A stretch of 64,000 nucleotides of DNA from Apium graveolens (lineage: Eukaryota > Streptophyta > Magnoliopsida > Apiales > Apiaceae), in NCBI RefSeq assembly GCF_009905375.1, contig NC_133656.1, positions 234,307,111 through 234,371,110 of the forward strand. The letters are read 5' to 3'. This document shows, in pieces, positions 38,573 through 51,477 of the stretch. The notes under the pieces are model-generated. The model was not told the DNA's origin and made no database searches. It worked only from the letters and a program-made list of their open reading frames with translations. The stretch's first letter is position 1, and each line of letters opens with the position of its first letter. A program made the translations under genes and the position numbers.

Positions 38573-41500
38573 ATGCAAACACGTTCTCGTACTCGCAAGA
38601 GGATTTTAGATACGGCTGAGGAGACAGACTCAGTTCTTGATATTCCGGAGAAGATAGATTTTGAAGATTCGGATAAAGAGAGTGAGCAGAAAGAACCAGT
38701 AATCATGGGTGATCATATAGTTCCGGCAGATCCAGCTCTTATGGACTTTTCTCGGCCTAAAATTGATGACATTCAGTCAAGCATCCTTCATCCGGCTATT
38801 TAGGCTAACACTTTTGAATTCAAGCCGGGCATTATTCAGATGGTGCAGAATTCTGTTTCTTTCGGAGGTGCTGCAACTGAAGACCCCAACATGCACATCA
38901 GGAATTTTGTCGAGATCTGTAGTACTTTCAAATATAATGGTGTGACTGATGAAGCTATCAAGCTGAGGCTTTTCCCATTCTATCTGAGGGATAAAGCTAA
39001 GGACTGGTTACATTCTGAACCCGCTGGGTCCATCACTACTTGGCAAGATCTTGCGTAAAAGTTTCTGGTAAAGTTCTATCCAATGGAAAAGACTGCAGCT
39101 ATGAGGAGTGCTCTTACTCAGTTTGTGCAGCAACCAACAGAATCTATGTGCGAAGCTTGGCAGCGCTACAAGGAGATGTTGAGAAAGTGTCCACATCATG
39201 GTATGCCTGACTGGATGGTGATCACGGGTTTCTATAATAGTTTGGGGGCCCAATCTCGGCCCATGCTCGATGCAGCAGCTGGAGGAGCCTTGTGGGCCAA
39301 AAGCTATACTGAGGCTTATAATCTTATTGAAACTATGGCTGCAAATGAGCATCAAAACCCAACTCAAAGGATGATACCTGGGAAGGTAGCAGGTATTCTG
39401 GAAGTTGATGCAGCTACAGCTATTGCAGCGCAGCTCCAAGCGCTGTCTATGAAGGTTAATTCTTTAGCCACCTATGGAGTCAATCAGATAGCTATGGTCT
39501 GTGAACTTTGTGCAGGTTCTCATGCTACGGATCACTATTCTCTTGTTAATGAATCTGTTCAGTATGTGAACAACTATCAGCGATCGCAGCAGCCCGTGCC
39601 AGCTACTTATCATCCTAACAACAGAAATCATCCCAATTTCAGCTGGAGCAGTACTCAGAATGCTATTCAGCGACCATATCACCAAGGCGTAAGTAAACAG
39701 TTTATTCCACCTGGATTCCAGCAACCACAACAGTATGCTCAAAGGCAATCATATCCTCAACAAGGAGGTGATGGTTCACCTTCTAGTTCTGATTTCGAGG
39801 AACTCAAGCTGTTGTGCAAAAGTCAAGCTGTTTCTATCAAGACCTTGGAAAATCAAATCGGTCAAATAGCCAATGCAATGCTCAATCGTCAACCTGGCAC
39901 ACTTCCTAGTGATACTGAAGTGCCAGGTAGGAAGGAAGCTAAAGAGCAAGTCAAGGCTATTACCTTAAGGTCTGGAAAAGTTGCTGATGCTGAAAAAGCA
40001 AAAGACGGAGAAGCTGAAGTTGGTGATAAAGAAGAGAAGTAGAAGGAGAAAATGGCGGAACCAAGGAAGACTACTGTTGAACACACTCCTCCTGAGGGTA
40101 ATACAGGGGAGAAACAGCTCTATCCTCCACCACCTTTCCCAAAGAGATTGCAACAACAAAAACTGGATAAACAGTTCGGTAAGTTTCTGGAGGTGTTCAA
40201 GAAACTTCACATCAACATACCTTTCGCTGAGGCTCTGGAGCAAATGCCTAGTTATGCGAAATTCATGAAGTGTATTCTTTCTAGGAAGGTGAAACTGGAT
40301 GGCCTTGAGACCGTTGCTCTAACGGAAGAGTGTAGTATTGTACTGCAACAGAAATTACCTCCAAAGCTTAAAGATCCAGGTAGCTTCACCATTCCTTACA
40401 CCATTGGCAAGTTATCTTTTGATAAATGCCTGTGCGATTTGGGAGCAAGCATCAATCTAATGCCGTTGTCTATCTTCAAAAAGTTGAATTTGCCTGATCC
40501 AAAGCCCACCTACATGTCTCTACAATTGGCTGATCGTTCTATTACATATCCACGAGGCATAGTGGAGGACGTGTTAGTAAAGGTGGATAAGCTCTTCTTC
40601 CCTGCAGACTTTGTCATTTTGGATTTCGAGGAAGATAAGAAGATCCCCATAATCTTGGGAAGACCTTTCTTGGCTACAGGTCGTACCCTGATAGATGTGA
40701 AAAAAGATGAACTTACTACGAGGGTGCAGGATCAGGATGTGAAATTCAATATATTCAAAGCAATTAAATTTCCTAAAGAAGATGAGGAGTGTTTAAAGGT
40801 GGATTTGATTGATTCTGCGGTAACTTCAGAACTTGATCATATGCTAATGTCTGACGCATTAGAGAAAGCCTTAGTGAGGGAGTTTGACAGTGATGATGAG
40901 GATGGCAATGAGCAACTACAATATCTAAATGCTTCTCCTTGGAGGCGAAAGCTAGTCATGCCATTTGAATCTCTTGCTACTTCTAATCTCAAGAATGCTG
41001 AAGGAAAGCTCAAATAATCTATTGAGGAAGTACCTACTTTGAAGCTTAAACCATTGCCTGAACACTTGAGGTATGCCTTTTTAGGTGATGCATTTACTTT
41101 AACTGTTATTATTGCATCTGACCTTTCAGGAAGTGAGGAGGACAAGCTCTTGAGGATTTTGAGAGAATTCAATTCGATTATTGGATGGACTATAGCAGAT
41201 ATCAAAGGGATCAGCCCTTCGTATTGCATGCATAAAATTCGGCTAGAAGAAGGTAGTAAGCCAACTGTTGAGCAACAGCGACGACTTAATCCTATCATGA
41301 AAGAAGTGGTGAAGAAAGAAATTCTGAAGTGGCTGGATGCAGGAATCATATATCCTATTTCTGATAGTTCTTGGGTGAGCCCCGTGCAATGTATACCGAA
41401 GAAATCAGGTATTACAGTGGTAGCAAATAAGAAGAATGAGCTCATCCCCACTCGAACAGTCACATGATGGAGGGTATGCATGGATTACAGAAAGTTGAAC

Positions 41501-43937
41501 AAGGCCATGAGAAAGGATCACTTCCCTCTTCCATTTATTGATCAGATGCTTGACAGGTTGGTCGGTCATGAGTATTATTGTCTTCTGGATGGCTATTCGG
41601 GGTATAATCTGATTTGCATTGCACCAGAGGATCAAGAAAAGACTACCTTCACTTGTCCATTTGGCACGTTCGCTTTTCGCAGAGTTTCTTTTGGCTTATG
41701 TGGCGCACCTGCCACTTTTCAGAGATGTATGGTGGCAATATTCTCTGATATGATTGGAAATAATGTCAAAGTGTTCATGGATGACTTCTCCGTCTTTGGA
41801 CATTCGTATGATGAATGTTTGAATAATCTTCGTACGGTGCTCAAAAGGTGTGTGGAAACTAATTTGGTGCTCAATTGGGAAAAATGTCACTTTATGGTGA
41901 GTGAAGGCATTATTCTTGGGCATAAGGTCTCTAGCAAGGGTCTTGAGGTGGACAAAACTAAGGTGGGAGTCATTGAAAATCTTCCACCCCTATTTCTGTG
42001 AAAGGAATCCGTAGTTTTCTTGGTCATGCGAGTTTTTATCGGCATTTCATTAAGGACTTCTCGAAGATATCTAACCCGTTGTGCAACTAGCTCGAGAAGG
42101 ATGTGCCTTTCAAATTTTATGATGAATGCTTGGCGGCATTCGAGACTCTCAAGAAGAGTTTGATAACAGCTCCGGTTATTATGACACCTGATTGGACAGA
42201 GCCTTTTGAGATGATGTATGATGCGAGTGATTATGCGGTGGGAGCAGTTCTTGGGCAGCGCAGGAATAATCTTTTTCATGTGGTCTACTATGCTAGTAAG
42301 ACTCTAAATGGAGCTCAAATGAACTACACCACTACTGAGAAGGAGCTCTTGGCTATAGTCTTTGGTTTCGAAAAATTTTGATCTGATCTGCTTGGAACAA
42401 AGGTGACAGTATTCACTGATCATGCGGCCATTCGCTATTTGGTTTCCAAGAAGAATTTAAAGCCTAGACTTATTCGTTGGGTGCTCTTGCTACAGGAATT
42501 TGAGTTAGAGATCAAGGATCGAAAAGGTACTGAGAATCAAGTAGCTGACCATCCCTCTAGATTGGAGAATTCCGATTCTACTTTACAAGATAAGACATTG
42601 ATCAACGAATCTTTTCCGGATGAGCAGTTGTTCGCAGTTCAGGAGGAAGAGCCATGGTTCGCAGATATTGTGAACTATCTTGTCAGCAATATAATGCCTC
42701 ATAATATGAATACAGCTCAAAAGAAGAAGTTTCTGCATGAGGTGAAGTGGTACATGTGGGATGAACCGTATTTGTTTAGACAAGGAGCTGACCAGATCAT
42801 CAGGAGATGTAACCCATTCTGTGAGACGGAGGGGATATTATGAGACTGCCACTCCACAGTTTATGGTGGACATTATGGTGGTGAAAAGACAGCAGCTCGT
42901 ATTCTGCAAGTAGGTTTTTTCTGGCCTACTTTGTTTAAGAATGCACATCAGTTCGTTTTAAGGTGTGATCGTTGCCAAAGAGTGGGGAATCTTACGAGGA
43001 AGGATGAGATGCCGTTAAATGTGTTGCTCGAAGTCGAGGTCTTTGATGTTTGGGGAATCGATTTCATGGGACCATTTGTCTCATCCTGTAATAATCAGTA
43101 CATCTTGCTGGCAGTCGATTATGTCTCAAAATGGGTAGAAGTCAAGGCTCTACCGAGAATGATACAAAGGTAGTGTTGAATTTTCTTCATAAGCAGATTT
43201 TCACAAGGTTTGGAACGCCACGAGTAATCATAAGTGATGAGGGGTCGCATTTCTGCAACCGTAAGTTCACTTCTATGATGCAGTGCTATAATGTGAATCA
43301 TCATGTTGCTATTGCCTATCATCCGCAAACGAATGGTCAAGCGGAAGTGTCTAATAGAGAGATCAAGCGCATTCTAGAGAAAGTTGTTTGTCCGTCAAGG
43401 AAGGATTGGTCTTTAAAGCTTGATGAAGCTGTTTGGGCTTATAGAACAGCATACAAGACTCCACTTGGGATGTCCCCGTTTTAACTTGTTTATGGTAAGG
43501 GATGTCATTTACCTGCGGAGCTTGAGCATAAGGCTTATTGGGCATTAAAGAAGTTGAACCTTGATCTAGATGCAGCTGGGAAGAAGCGAATGCTTCAGTT
43601 AAATGAACTTGATAAATTTCGACTCCAAGCGTACGAGAACAACAAAATGTACAAGGAAAAAGTGAAAAAGTGGCACGACAGGAAGCTATATCCTAAGTCA
43701 TTTGTGTCGGGGCAGCAAGTTCTTTTATTCAACTCTCGTCTCCGACTTTTTCCTGGAAAGTTGAAATCAAGGTGGTCTGGACCTTTTATTGTCAAAACTG
43801 TGTTTCCACATGGAGCGGTGGAGATTTTTAAGAATGATCCGGGCCAAGCATTCAAGGTTAATGGTCAACGTTTGAAGCATTACTATGGGGACACGGCAAA
43901 TCGGGAAGTGGTTAGTGCCGTTTTATTGTCAACTTGA
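38573..43937 (+). pseudogene. Athila gag-pol polyprotein (broken)
   Basis: Long gag-pol frame starting MQTRSRTRKRI. Gag core: HIRNFVEICSTFKYNG, LFPFYLRDKAKDWL, VAGILEVDAATA. Protease: CDLGASINLMPLSIF (about 40432-40476). RT: CMDYRKLNKAMRKDHFPLPF and the catalytic VFMDDFSVFG (about 41770-41800). RNase H: YDASDYAVGAVLG. Integrase: HHCC finger (HYGGEKTAARILQ...CDRCQRV), then WGIDFMGPF, IISDEGSHF and NGQAEVSNREIK. It ends at a normal stop at 43935-43937. In-frame stops occur at 38801, 39056, 40040, 41015, 41465, 42088, 42379, 42841 and 43482. Single-base deletions near 41985 and near 43160 shift the frame. Most stops are one change from Gln or Arg codons. It is not functional. Confidence 0.92.
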
Positions 43938-43948
43938 GCAAGGTACGC

Positions 43949-43997
43949 TACGTCAAGCTAATGACGTAAACGAAGCGCTTTTTGGGAGGCAACCCAA
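43949..43997 (+). promoter_or_regulatory. Two hairpins just after the Athila pol stop
   Basis: TACGTCA-AGCTAA-TGACGTA (43949-43955/43962-43968, perfect 7-bp stem) is followed by TTGGG-AGGCAA-CCCAA (43982-43986/43993-43997). The second sequence is a well-known conserved block after pol in Athila elements. Role is unknown; terminator or RNA signal functions are guesses. Confidence 0.7.
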
Positions 43998-44094
43998 GAT
44001 TTGTTGTTATAGGAACCCTTAGGAATCAGTAACCTATCCAAAAATACAAAAAAATCAGAAAAAAAGGGCAAGAAATTTTTTTTCCAGTCACCAT

Positions 44095-44196
44095 CTGGGC
44101 GACCGCTCAGGATGCTGGGCGCCCGCGCAGCTTTGCTGAGTGGCCGCTCAAGATGCTGGGCGCCCGCGCAGCTTTGTTGAGCGGCCGCTCAGCCCC
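44095..44196 (+). repeat. Internal GC-rich minisatellite upstream of Athila ORF2 (5 units)
   Basis: Five about 20-bp units of the LTR minisatellite type (GGGCGCCCGCGCAG, GAGCGGCCGCTCAG). Flanks also match the LTR (TTTTCCAG before, CGAATT..CTGA.TTTTT after), so this looks like a copied promoter-proximal block. No coding sequence lies in 43938-44443. Confidence 0.85.
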
Positions 44197-44272
44197 CGAA
44201 TTCCTGAATTTTTTTTAGCCTTATAAAATCAGAAAACACAAAACTAAAAATACCACTACCCATGAATCTTTT

Positions 44273-44350
44273 TCCTATAAAACCACGTTTTTAACCCTCA
44301 ACCCCACTCCTAATCAAATTTAACCCTAATCTCTACCCTATATATACATA
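44273..44350 (+). promoter_or_regulatory. TATA-like boxes ahead of Athila ORF2
   Basis: CCTATAAAACC at about 44273-44283 and CCTATATATACATAC at about 44338-44352 follow the internal minisatellite and precede the ORF2 ATG (44444) by about 90-170 bp. They are candidates for an internal promoter, by layout only. Confidence 0.4.
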
Positions 44351-44443
44351 CAACTAATCCATATACTCCCCCATACACTTTCAACCTTAAAACTCTCTCC
44401 CATATTCCAAAACACAAATCTTAAACACTTTTTCTCAGTTTCA

Positions 44444-45228
44444 ATGGCACCCAAGAGATCCAGGACTATTGATAGCAGCAACACTATTCCTACTGCTGAT
44501 TCTTCGAGGGGTACTGCTGCGAGACCTCGTTTGTTTGATAGAGCTGCTGCGGAGGAGTATACTAGGCTTCTGGGTAAGCCGATTTTGAAGGAGAGGGGAT
44601 TCTTACCATCGGGGAGGGATGGTGAGTTGTTGCCGATGATTGCTGAAAAGGGTTGGATTTCTTTCTGTGAGTCACCGGAGGCGGTTCCGATGAGCATGGT
44701 TCGCGAGTTCTATGCGAACGCAAAGGCTGAAAAAAATGGGTTTTCTGTTGTGCGTGGGCTAACATTGGATTCTCATCCTGAGGCGATTCGCCGTGTGATT
44801 GGGCAGCGGAAGCCCACGGAGGAGAATTAGAATGAGAAGCCATCCGAAGAGTTTGATTTGGATTTGATTTGTGCTACTCTCTGTCAACCGGGCACGGTTT
44901 GGAAGTTCAAGACGGGGACTAATGAGTATCGTTCTTTTCCGGTAATTTCGATGAACAGGTATGCCCGTGCATGGAATGCCTTTATTTGTGCTAATATTCT
45001 GCCTACTTCACATGCACATGAGGTTACAGTTGAGCGAGCAAGGTTGTTATGGGGTATTTTGAATGAGGAGTATTATGTGGACCTTGGTGAGTTCATCTAC
45101 CAAGGAATTCTGAAGTTTTTTAGGGTAGCGAAGCACATGAACATCCCTTATGCATCTACTGTCACGAAGCTATGCCGAGCAGTGAGAGTTCACTGGCCTT
45201 TTCACGAGCAGTTGCAGATGCCGGCCGC
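44444..45228 (+). pseudogene. Athila ORF2, 5' portion (split by solo LTR)
   Basis: Starts MAPKRSRTIDSS and is hydrophilic. A stop TAG at 44828-44830 interrupts it, then it continues in frame to the solo LTR insertion at 45228. The body (RARLLWGILNEEYYVDLGEFIYQ region) resembles the conserved domain annotated as a putative plant transposon protein in Athila second ORFs; this is from memory. I see no signal peptide and no membrane helix, so the name env-like is not supported. The frame resumes at 55140. Confidence 0.8.
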
Positions 45229-45471
45229 TGATAAGTGGCATTATATACCACTTAGAACGTCTTATAATGGCTTGAATAAATGTCTTGAAATTAAGTATTT
45301 TGTGTATTTTATGCGTTTTTCTAGTGTTTGTGCATTTCAGGGTATTGCTTGAAATTTGTGGGGAGATTTCATCAAGAATAAGCCTTAGTATATGTTTGGC
45401 ATTGCAAGTGGGAAGTTAGGAGCAGAATGCAGCGAAGAACGGGAGCAGAAAAATGAATTTTCCAGAAAGGT

Positions 45472-45576
45472 GTTGGGCGCCCGCTCAGGAAGATGGGCGC
45501 CCGCTCAGGATTGCTGAGCGGCTGCTCAGGAAGCTGGGCGCCCGCTCAGGATTGCTGAGCGGCCGCTCAGGGGCGT
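45472..45576 (+). repeat. GC-rich minisatellite in the solo LTR (5 units)
   Basis: Same unit as in the other Athila LTRs, with five units instead of four. The TATA box follows. Confidence 0.88.
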
Positions 45577-45652
45577 AAATTTTAATTCTGATTTTTAGAC
45601 TCCTGGTTCGGATGGACTTCCAACTTCTGAGATAGCTGGGTTTTGTAGGGCT

Positions 45653-45662
45653 TCTATATAAG
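45653..45662 (+). promoter_or_regulatory. TATA box of the Athila solo LTR
   Basis: TCTATATAAG at the same relative place as in the other LTRs. It could drive transcription into the flanking ORF2 sequence, were it not split by the Copia element further on. Confidence 0.55.
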
Positions 45663-46687
45663 TAGTTTTCAGAGACGTTTCACGTGTGTTGAATCGTGGT
45701 ATTAATCGAGGAACAAGGAGATAAGGAAGAAGACCGTTTTAGCACATCGCAATGAAGAGGAAGCATATTTTCTTGTGATTCTTTTATTCGTTGTAAAAGT
45801 GGATGCTAGTTTTCTTTGCTTTGAACCTATTTACTCTTGTGACGTACTCTGGTTTAATATAAGTAGTTTTATTAATTATTCTCGTGTGTTATTATCATGT
45901 TTTCCTACGAACCCATGGTGACGATGAGTTCAATCATGGGCTAATCGTGATCATGGGGTCATAACGGATTTACTATGGAATTTTTTAGTTAGTTGTTTAA
46001 TACCTTAGTGTGTGATGATTGTATGATATCTAGTATTGGTTGTGCTTTTTCATCTTATGTGCGTCATGAACATATAAGATAGGGTGTTAATCTCTTGTGA
46101 AGTGACGGTGGATCTTGAGGTTTAGAACTTTCCATGCTAGCATAGGTTCATGTATGAGTATGCATGATTAGTGGGTAACTCTAACCGTTTTACTTGCCCT
46201 GTGTAATTATAAGGAATAACTTGTGCTTAAATCGTTATGTTGTCAAATTCTGTAGATAGATAGGGTCTCAACATAATTGATAACTATTCAACTTCTATCT
46301 TAATTGTGGATGTTTGGTAAAATGGTATTAGTACAACGAAAGTTGGCTTTTATCAGTTTCGTGTTGTTCGATTAATTTCATCATCGTTACATGCTAAGGG
46401 TAATAACAATAACTATTGAAGGAAGTAGTAATGAAGTTATGATATCATGTGTGTTTAATATTGTTAATTCAAGTGTCAATTAAGTGTTTAATTCTCGTAG
46501 TTAATTCTAGTTATAATTAGTTAATCAAATTCTCGTGTTATTGTCTTAACATTGAGAAGTAATCATACATTGGTGAGTAAGTGTTAATTGAACATAATTA
46601 GTCTGAGTCTTTGTGGGAACAAACTAGAAAGTATTCTGTATTACTTGCGAACGCGTATACTTGCGTGTATTATTAGCGCGTGATTTC

Positions 46688-48395
46688 TGAAGGGTTTTTA
46701 GCACATAAACGCAGCGAAAACGTAAATTTAAATCTTAAAGAAAACCGAAACCCTCCGCATGATCCATGCGAAAAATAATATTTAATTCGTAGTTCAGTAT
46801 GTTTACCTTAAGAAGCTTTACATTAATGGAAAGATGGAGGTCTTTAATGGCGATCCAAAAATGATGAACGGAGATCCTTAGCAGCTGCTCCTCAAGTGTG
46901 AAGCACTCCACCGGTATCCACCAAGAAAGCGATGTAATGAAGGAGGAGGAGATGGAGAGAATTAGGGTTTTGTAAATCTTTTTGGTTGAGGCAAAAATAG
47001 GGTCTATAATAGTATATTTATAGGCAAAATTTTCAGCCGAAAATTTTCCCATAAAATATTATTATTATTAACCCTTTATTATTCTCACTAATATTTAAAA
47101 CACCTTTTAATTATTAATCCCTTTTCTAAACTCTTTAGAAATAATTCTCTCACTTGATTTAATTTCCAAAAATTAAATTCTTAATTAATAATATTAAGAA
47201 CCTTTTCTTAATTAATTTATAATCAATTAAATCTTATTTAATTAATTATTAAATTTGCTAATTAATTATTTATTTCATAAATAAATAATTATCAGCCATT
47301 ATTAATTAATTCCTCCACCATTAAATCATTCTTTTTTATGGTGTGACCCTGTAGGTTCAATATTTAGCCGGTAGTAGAAATAAATAATAATAAAACTATT
47401 TCATCATTATTTATATAAATTCTCTAATTCATTAAATATGATTAATTAATTAATCATATTTATTCTACATCGTGAGGGATACTTCTCAGTATATCGCGAC
47501 TATCCGGATAATACGAATTCACTGCTTAGAATACCAAGAACCTATTCAGTGAGTAGTTACCGTACAATCAATTCCTTCTACCCTGCAATGTCACGATTAA
47601 ATACAAGGCATGGAACTTGTGTCAAGCCTATCTTATTTAATCACTTGCTTTCCCATTCACTATGCTTAGTTCTATTTAATGTAAATTAGAAACTCCTTTT
47701 TAATTTCATTAACTCTGGCCAGAGATTCCTAAACTAGCATAAGTGGATCAGCATTGAACATTCTCTTCCTTCACTGAAAGGGGTAGATCATTTATTGATC
47801 ATACACTATCTTCATGTACAAATTCCTATACCCAGTAGAGCCCTTATAATTGTCCTTGGATACTAAGAACTAAACCAAAGCATAGTTCAGTGTACACAAG
47901 ATGACTATGATGACCTCAAATCTAAGGATACTTGTACAACTATCACTATGTGAACAACTGCTGACACGTGAGTGAACTCCATCAGTTGTTCAGCTGTGTG
48001 AGTCATATTCAGTGAACTTATTCTATAATAAGCAACTACATACTATCTATAGTGTCACCACACAAATGTCTATGAGAACAGACATCCTTCATAATGAAGC
48101 AAGCATAGTATGTACCGATCTTTGCGGATTACTAATTACCAGTTAGTAATCCTACGACCAGGAAATATTTAAGTTTAGAGTTATCATCTTTTAGGTCTCA
48201 TTATTATGATCTCATCATAATCCATAAAAAGCTTTACTCTAAACTATGGTATATCTTATTTAAACACTTAAATAGATAAAGCCCGCAATAAAACCAAAAC
48301 AAGCCTTTTATTAATATCAATGAAATCAAAACAGATTACATAAAAGTTATTCCCAAATCATCATACATGATTGGACTTAGGACACAACTCTTTCA
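46688..48395 (-). repeat. Angela-like 3' LTR (1708 bp)
   Basis: Direct repeat of 53396-55119. Ends are TGAAGGG and CTCTTTCA on the plus strand. AT-rich in the first part. Confidence 0.93.
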
Positions 48396-48411
48396 ATCTC
48401 CCACTTGTACT
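48396..48411 (-). other. Angela-like polypurine tract
   Basis: The complement reads AGTACAAGTGGGAGAT next to the LTR start. Confidence 0.8.
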
Positions 48412-48539
48412 AAAGCCAATCACTCTGGTATCTAATACCCATCTAGTCTTTATGACGATCAAAGTGACTTTGAGAAAGTGGCTTTGTTAGTGGGTCTGCT
48501 ACGTTGTTATGTGTGTTAACTCTCTTGACGTCTCCTCTT

Positions 48540-50369
48540 TCAATAAAATACAAGAAATGTTACCGCGCTCCCATTAACCTTTTTATAGACACATGGTTCA
48601 TCTATGTTTTTGATAAAACCAAACTCTTTGATTGTCTCATCAATACGGATGTTCCATCTACGAGAAGCTTGCCTTAAACCATATATGGTTCGCAGCAGCT
48701 TACACACTAGGTGTTCATTTACCTTGGAAAAAAAACCCTCTGGATGTGTCATATACACTTCCTCTTCAAGTTCCCCATTGAGGAAGGCCGTTTTCACGTC
48801 CATTTTCCAGATCTCATAGTCGTAGTAAGCAGCAATCGCAAGCAAAATCCGAATTGATTTTAATAGGGCTACAGGAGAAAAAGTTTCATCAAAGTCAATC
48901 CCTTGCCTTTTTTTGAATCCTTTTGCCACGAGCCTGGCCTTATAGGTCTCCACCTGGCCGTCTGCTCCAATCTTTCTTTTGTATACCCACTTGCACCCAA
49001 TAGGCTTAACACCTTCAGGCGCCTCAACCAGAGTCCATACTTGGTTGGTATACATAGATTCCATTTCGGATTTCATGGCACTATGCCATTTCTCTGAGTC
49101 AACACTACTCATAGCCTCATTATAGGTCACAGGGTCATCATCAATGATTGACAACTCATTGTCATTCTCAATGACAAGGCCATAATACCTCTCAGGTTGG
49201 AGAGACACTCTCCCTGACCTACAATTGGGCTATTCCACAGAAGGTTGTTCAGTCTGAATAGGTGTTTCCACTTGATCCGTAGTAGTTTGTGCTTCTTGAA
49301 CTTCATCAAGTTCAATTTTGCTCCCACTATTTCCTTCAAGGATAAACTGCTTTTCCAAGAAGGTAGCATGTCTGGAGACAAACACCCGATGATCGGTGTA
49401 AAAGTAATACCCTAAAGTCTCTTTAGGATATCCCACAAAATTACATTTTACAGATCGAGATTCCAGCTTATCTGGGTCAACTTTCTTGACATAAGCTTGA
49501 CATCCCCAAATCTTAACGTGTTTAAGACTCGGTTTCCTTTCTTTCCATATCTCATATGGAGTTTGAGGAACAGATTTGGAAGGCACCTTATTCAGTAAAT
49601 ATGCTGAGGTTTCCAATGCATAACCCCACAGGAATACTGGAAGATTCGCATAGCTCATCATGGACCGAACCATGTCTAACAAAGTTCGATTTCTCCTTTC
49701 TGATACCCCATTCAACTGTGGAGTATATGGAGGAGTCCACTGGGAGACTATACAATTTTCTTTGAGATATGCTAGAAACTCTCCATTCAAGTATTCACCA
49801 CCTCGATCTGATCGAAGAGTTATATTACTATGTTTGGTTTGTTTCTCCACTTCATACTTATATTCTTTGAACTTTTCAAAGGCTTCGGACTTGTGTTTCA
49901 TCAAATACACATATCTGAATCTAGATCGATCATCTATGAAAGCAATGAAGTATGAAAATCCACCCATGGCTTACGTAGACATTGGTCCACATACATCTGT
50001 GTGTACCAATCCTAGCAAATCTGCAGCCCTCTCTCCATGTCCACTAAATGGAGATTTGGTCATTTTACCCAATAGACAAGACTCGCATGTAGGATATGAT
50101 TCAAAATCAAAGGGGTCAAGTAACCCTTCCTTATGCAATATCTGCAGTCTATTTTCACTAATATGACCAAGTCCGCAGTGCCACAAGAAAGTGAGATTTT
50201 CATCATCCCTTTTTCTTTTATTAGTATGTTCAATTTGTAGTAAATTATGCTCTACGTCACATACATACAGACCATTGTTTAAGATACCACTTCCATAAAG
50301 AACGTTATTTCTAAGAATTGAACATTTATTATTCTGAATAACAAACGAAAATCCAGCCAAGTCTAACAT
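48540..50369 (-). pseudogene. Angela-like pol: integrase and truncated RT
   Basis: One frame from 50369 down to 48540, with stops at about 49968-49970 and 49227-49229. Pre-integrase HHCC (HCGLGHISENRLQIL...CESC), integrase DDE ([28 protein letters not shown]), then RT from WKMDVKTAFLNGELEEEVY to GSAVTFLVFY. The sequence then jumps to the very end of RNase H (ADPLTKPLSQSHFD, about 48460-48500). YVDD and nearly all RNase H are gone. Before 50369 the frame shifts relative to gag. Inactive. Confidence 0.9.
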
Positions 50370-50481
50370 GGAATAGAAATATTATTCCTCACAATCGAGG
50401 GAACAAAATAACAATTATTTGAACCATAGTCTTGCCCGTAGGCATATGTAAATGAAATGATCCTACAGCTTCAGCAGCAAC

Positions 50482-51477
50482 TCATGCTCCATTTCCCATC
50501 CGTAGAATCACCTCCTCTTCTTCAAGAGTCCTACTTCTTCTTAGTCCCTGCAACGAATTGCAAATATGAGAACCACAGGCGGTATCTAATACACAAGTAG
50601 AAATTTGACTTAGTGACATATTAACTTCGATCATGAACATACCTGAATCAGAAGCGGTAGTCTCACTACCCTTCTTCTTCTTCAATTCTACAAGGTAAAC
50701 CTTGCAGTTCCTCTTCCAGTGCCCCACCTTGTTACAGTGAAAGCAAACAGCTTTGCTCTTGGGGTCTTCAGCTTTTGGTGGAATCAGCTTTTTCTCACCT
50801 ACTTTCTTCTTCTTGGAAGGGTTCTTCTTCCTTTTCTTAGGATTGGAACCTTCACCAATTAAAAGAACAAAACTCTTTTTAGGGGGAAAATTCGATTCCG
50901 CAGTCTTCAACATGTTGTGGAGTTCAGGCAGGCTGACATCCAGCTTATTCATGTGAATGTTCACAACAAACTGCGAGAACGAACTCGGAAGTGATTGCAA
51001 GACCAAGTCTTGGCTCAGCTCCCCATCCATGGCAAAACCAAGTTGTCCAAGACGTTCAATCAAATTGATCATCTTAAGTATATGGTCATTCACAGATGAT
51101 CCCTTAGACATCCTACAACCGAATAGTTCCTTCGATATCTCATATCGAGCTGTCCTCCCTACCACATCATACAACTCTTGTAGATGTATAAGGATAGTGT
51201 GAGCATCCATATGCTCATGTTGCTTCTGTAGCTCAATGTTCATGGAAGCTAGCATAATGCATTGAGCAACATTTGCATCATCTATCCACTTACGATACAC
51301 AACATGTTCATCATTATGTGCATCGCTAGCAGGTTCAGTAGGCTTAGGTGAGTCAAGCACATATTCCAGCTTCTCAACCCTGAGAACAATTCTCAAGTTT
51401 CGAAGCCATTTAGCAAAATTAGGACCAGTCAACTTGTGAGCATCTAGTATACTCCGGAGTGATAGTGCAGAAGACAT
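50482..51477 (-). pseudogene. Angela-like gag with start of protease
   Basis: Begins MSSALSLRSILDAHKLTG (51477). It contains a UBN2-like gag body (WLRNLRIVLRVEKLEYVL, AHTILIHLQELYD), a CCHC knuckle CFHCNKVGHWKRNC and the protease start CVLDTACGSHICN. It ends at a stop after RMGNGA at 50482, where Copia elements normally read on. The following 110 bp is frameshifted protease sequence. An upstream ATG at 51510 would add 11 residues but fits the family less well. Confidence 0.88.

Noticed and set aside
45229..45352. C-terminal 41 residues of the open frame 44858-45352
   Set aside because: They are translated from the solo LTR, not from ORF2.
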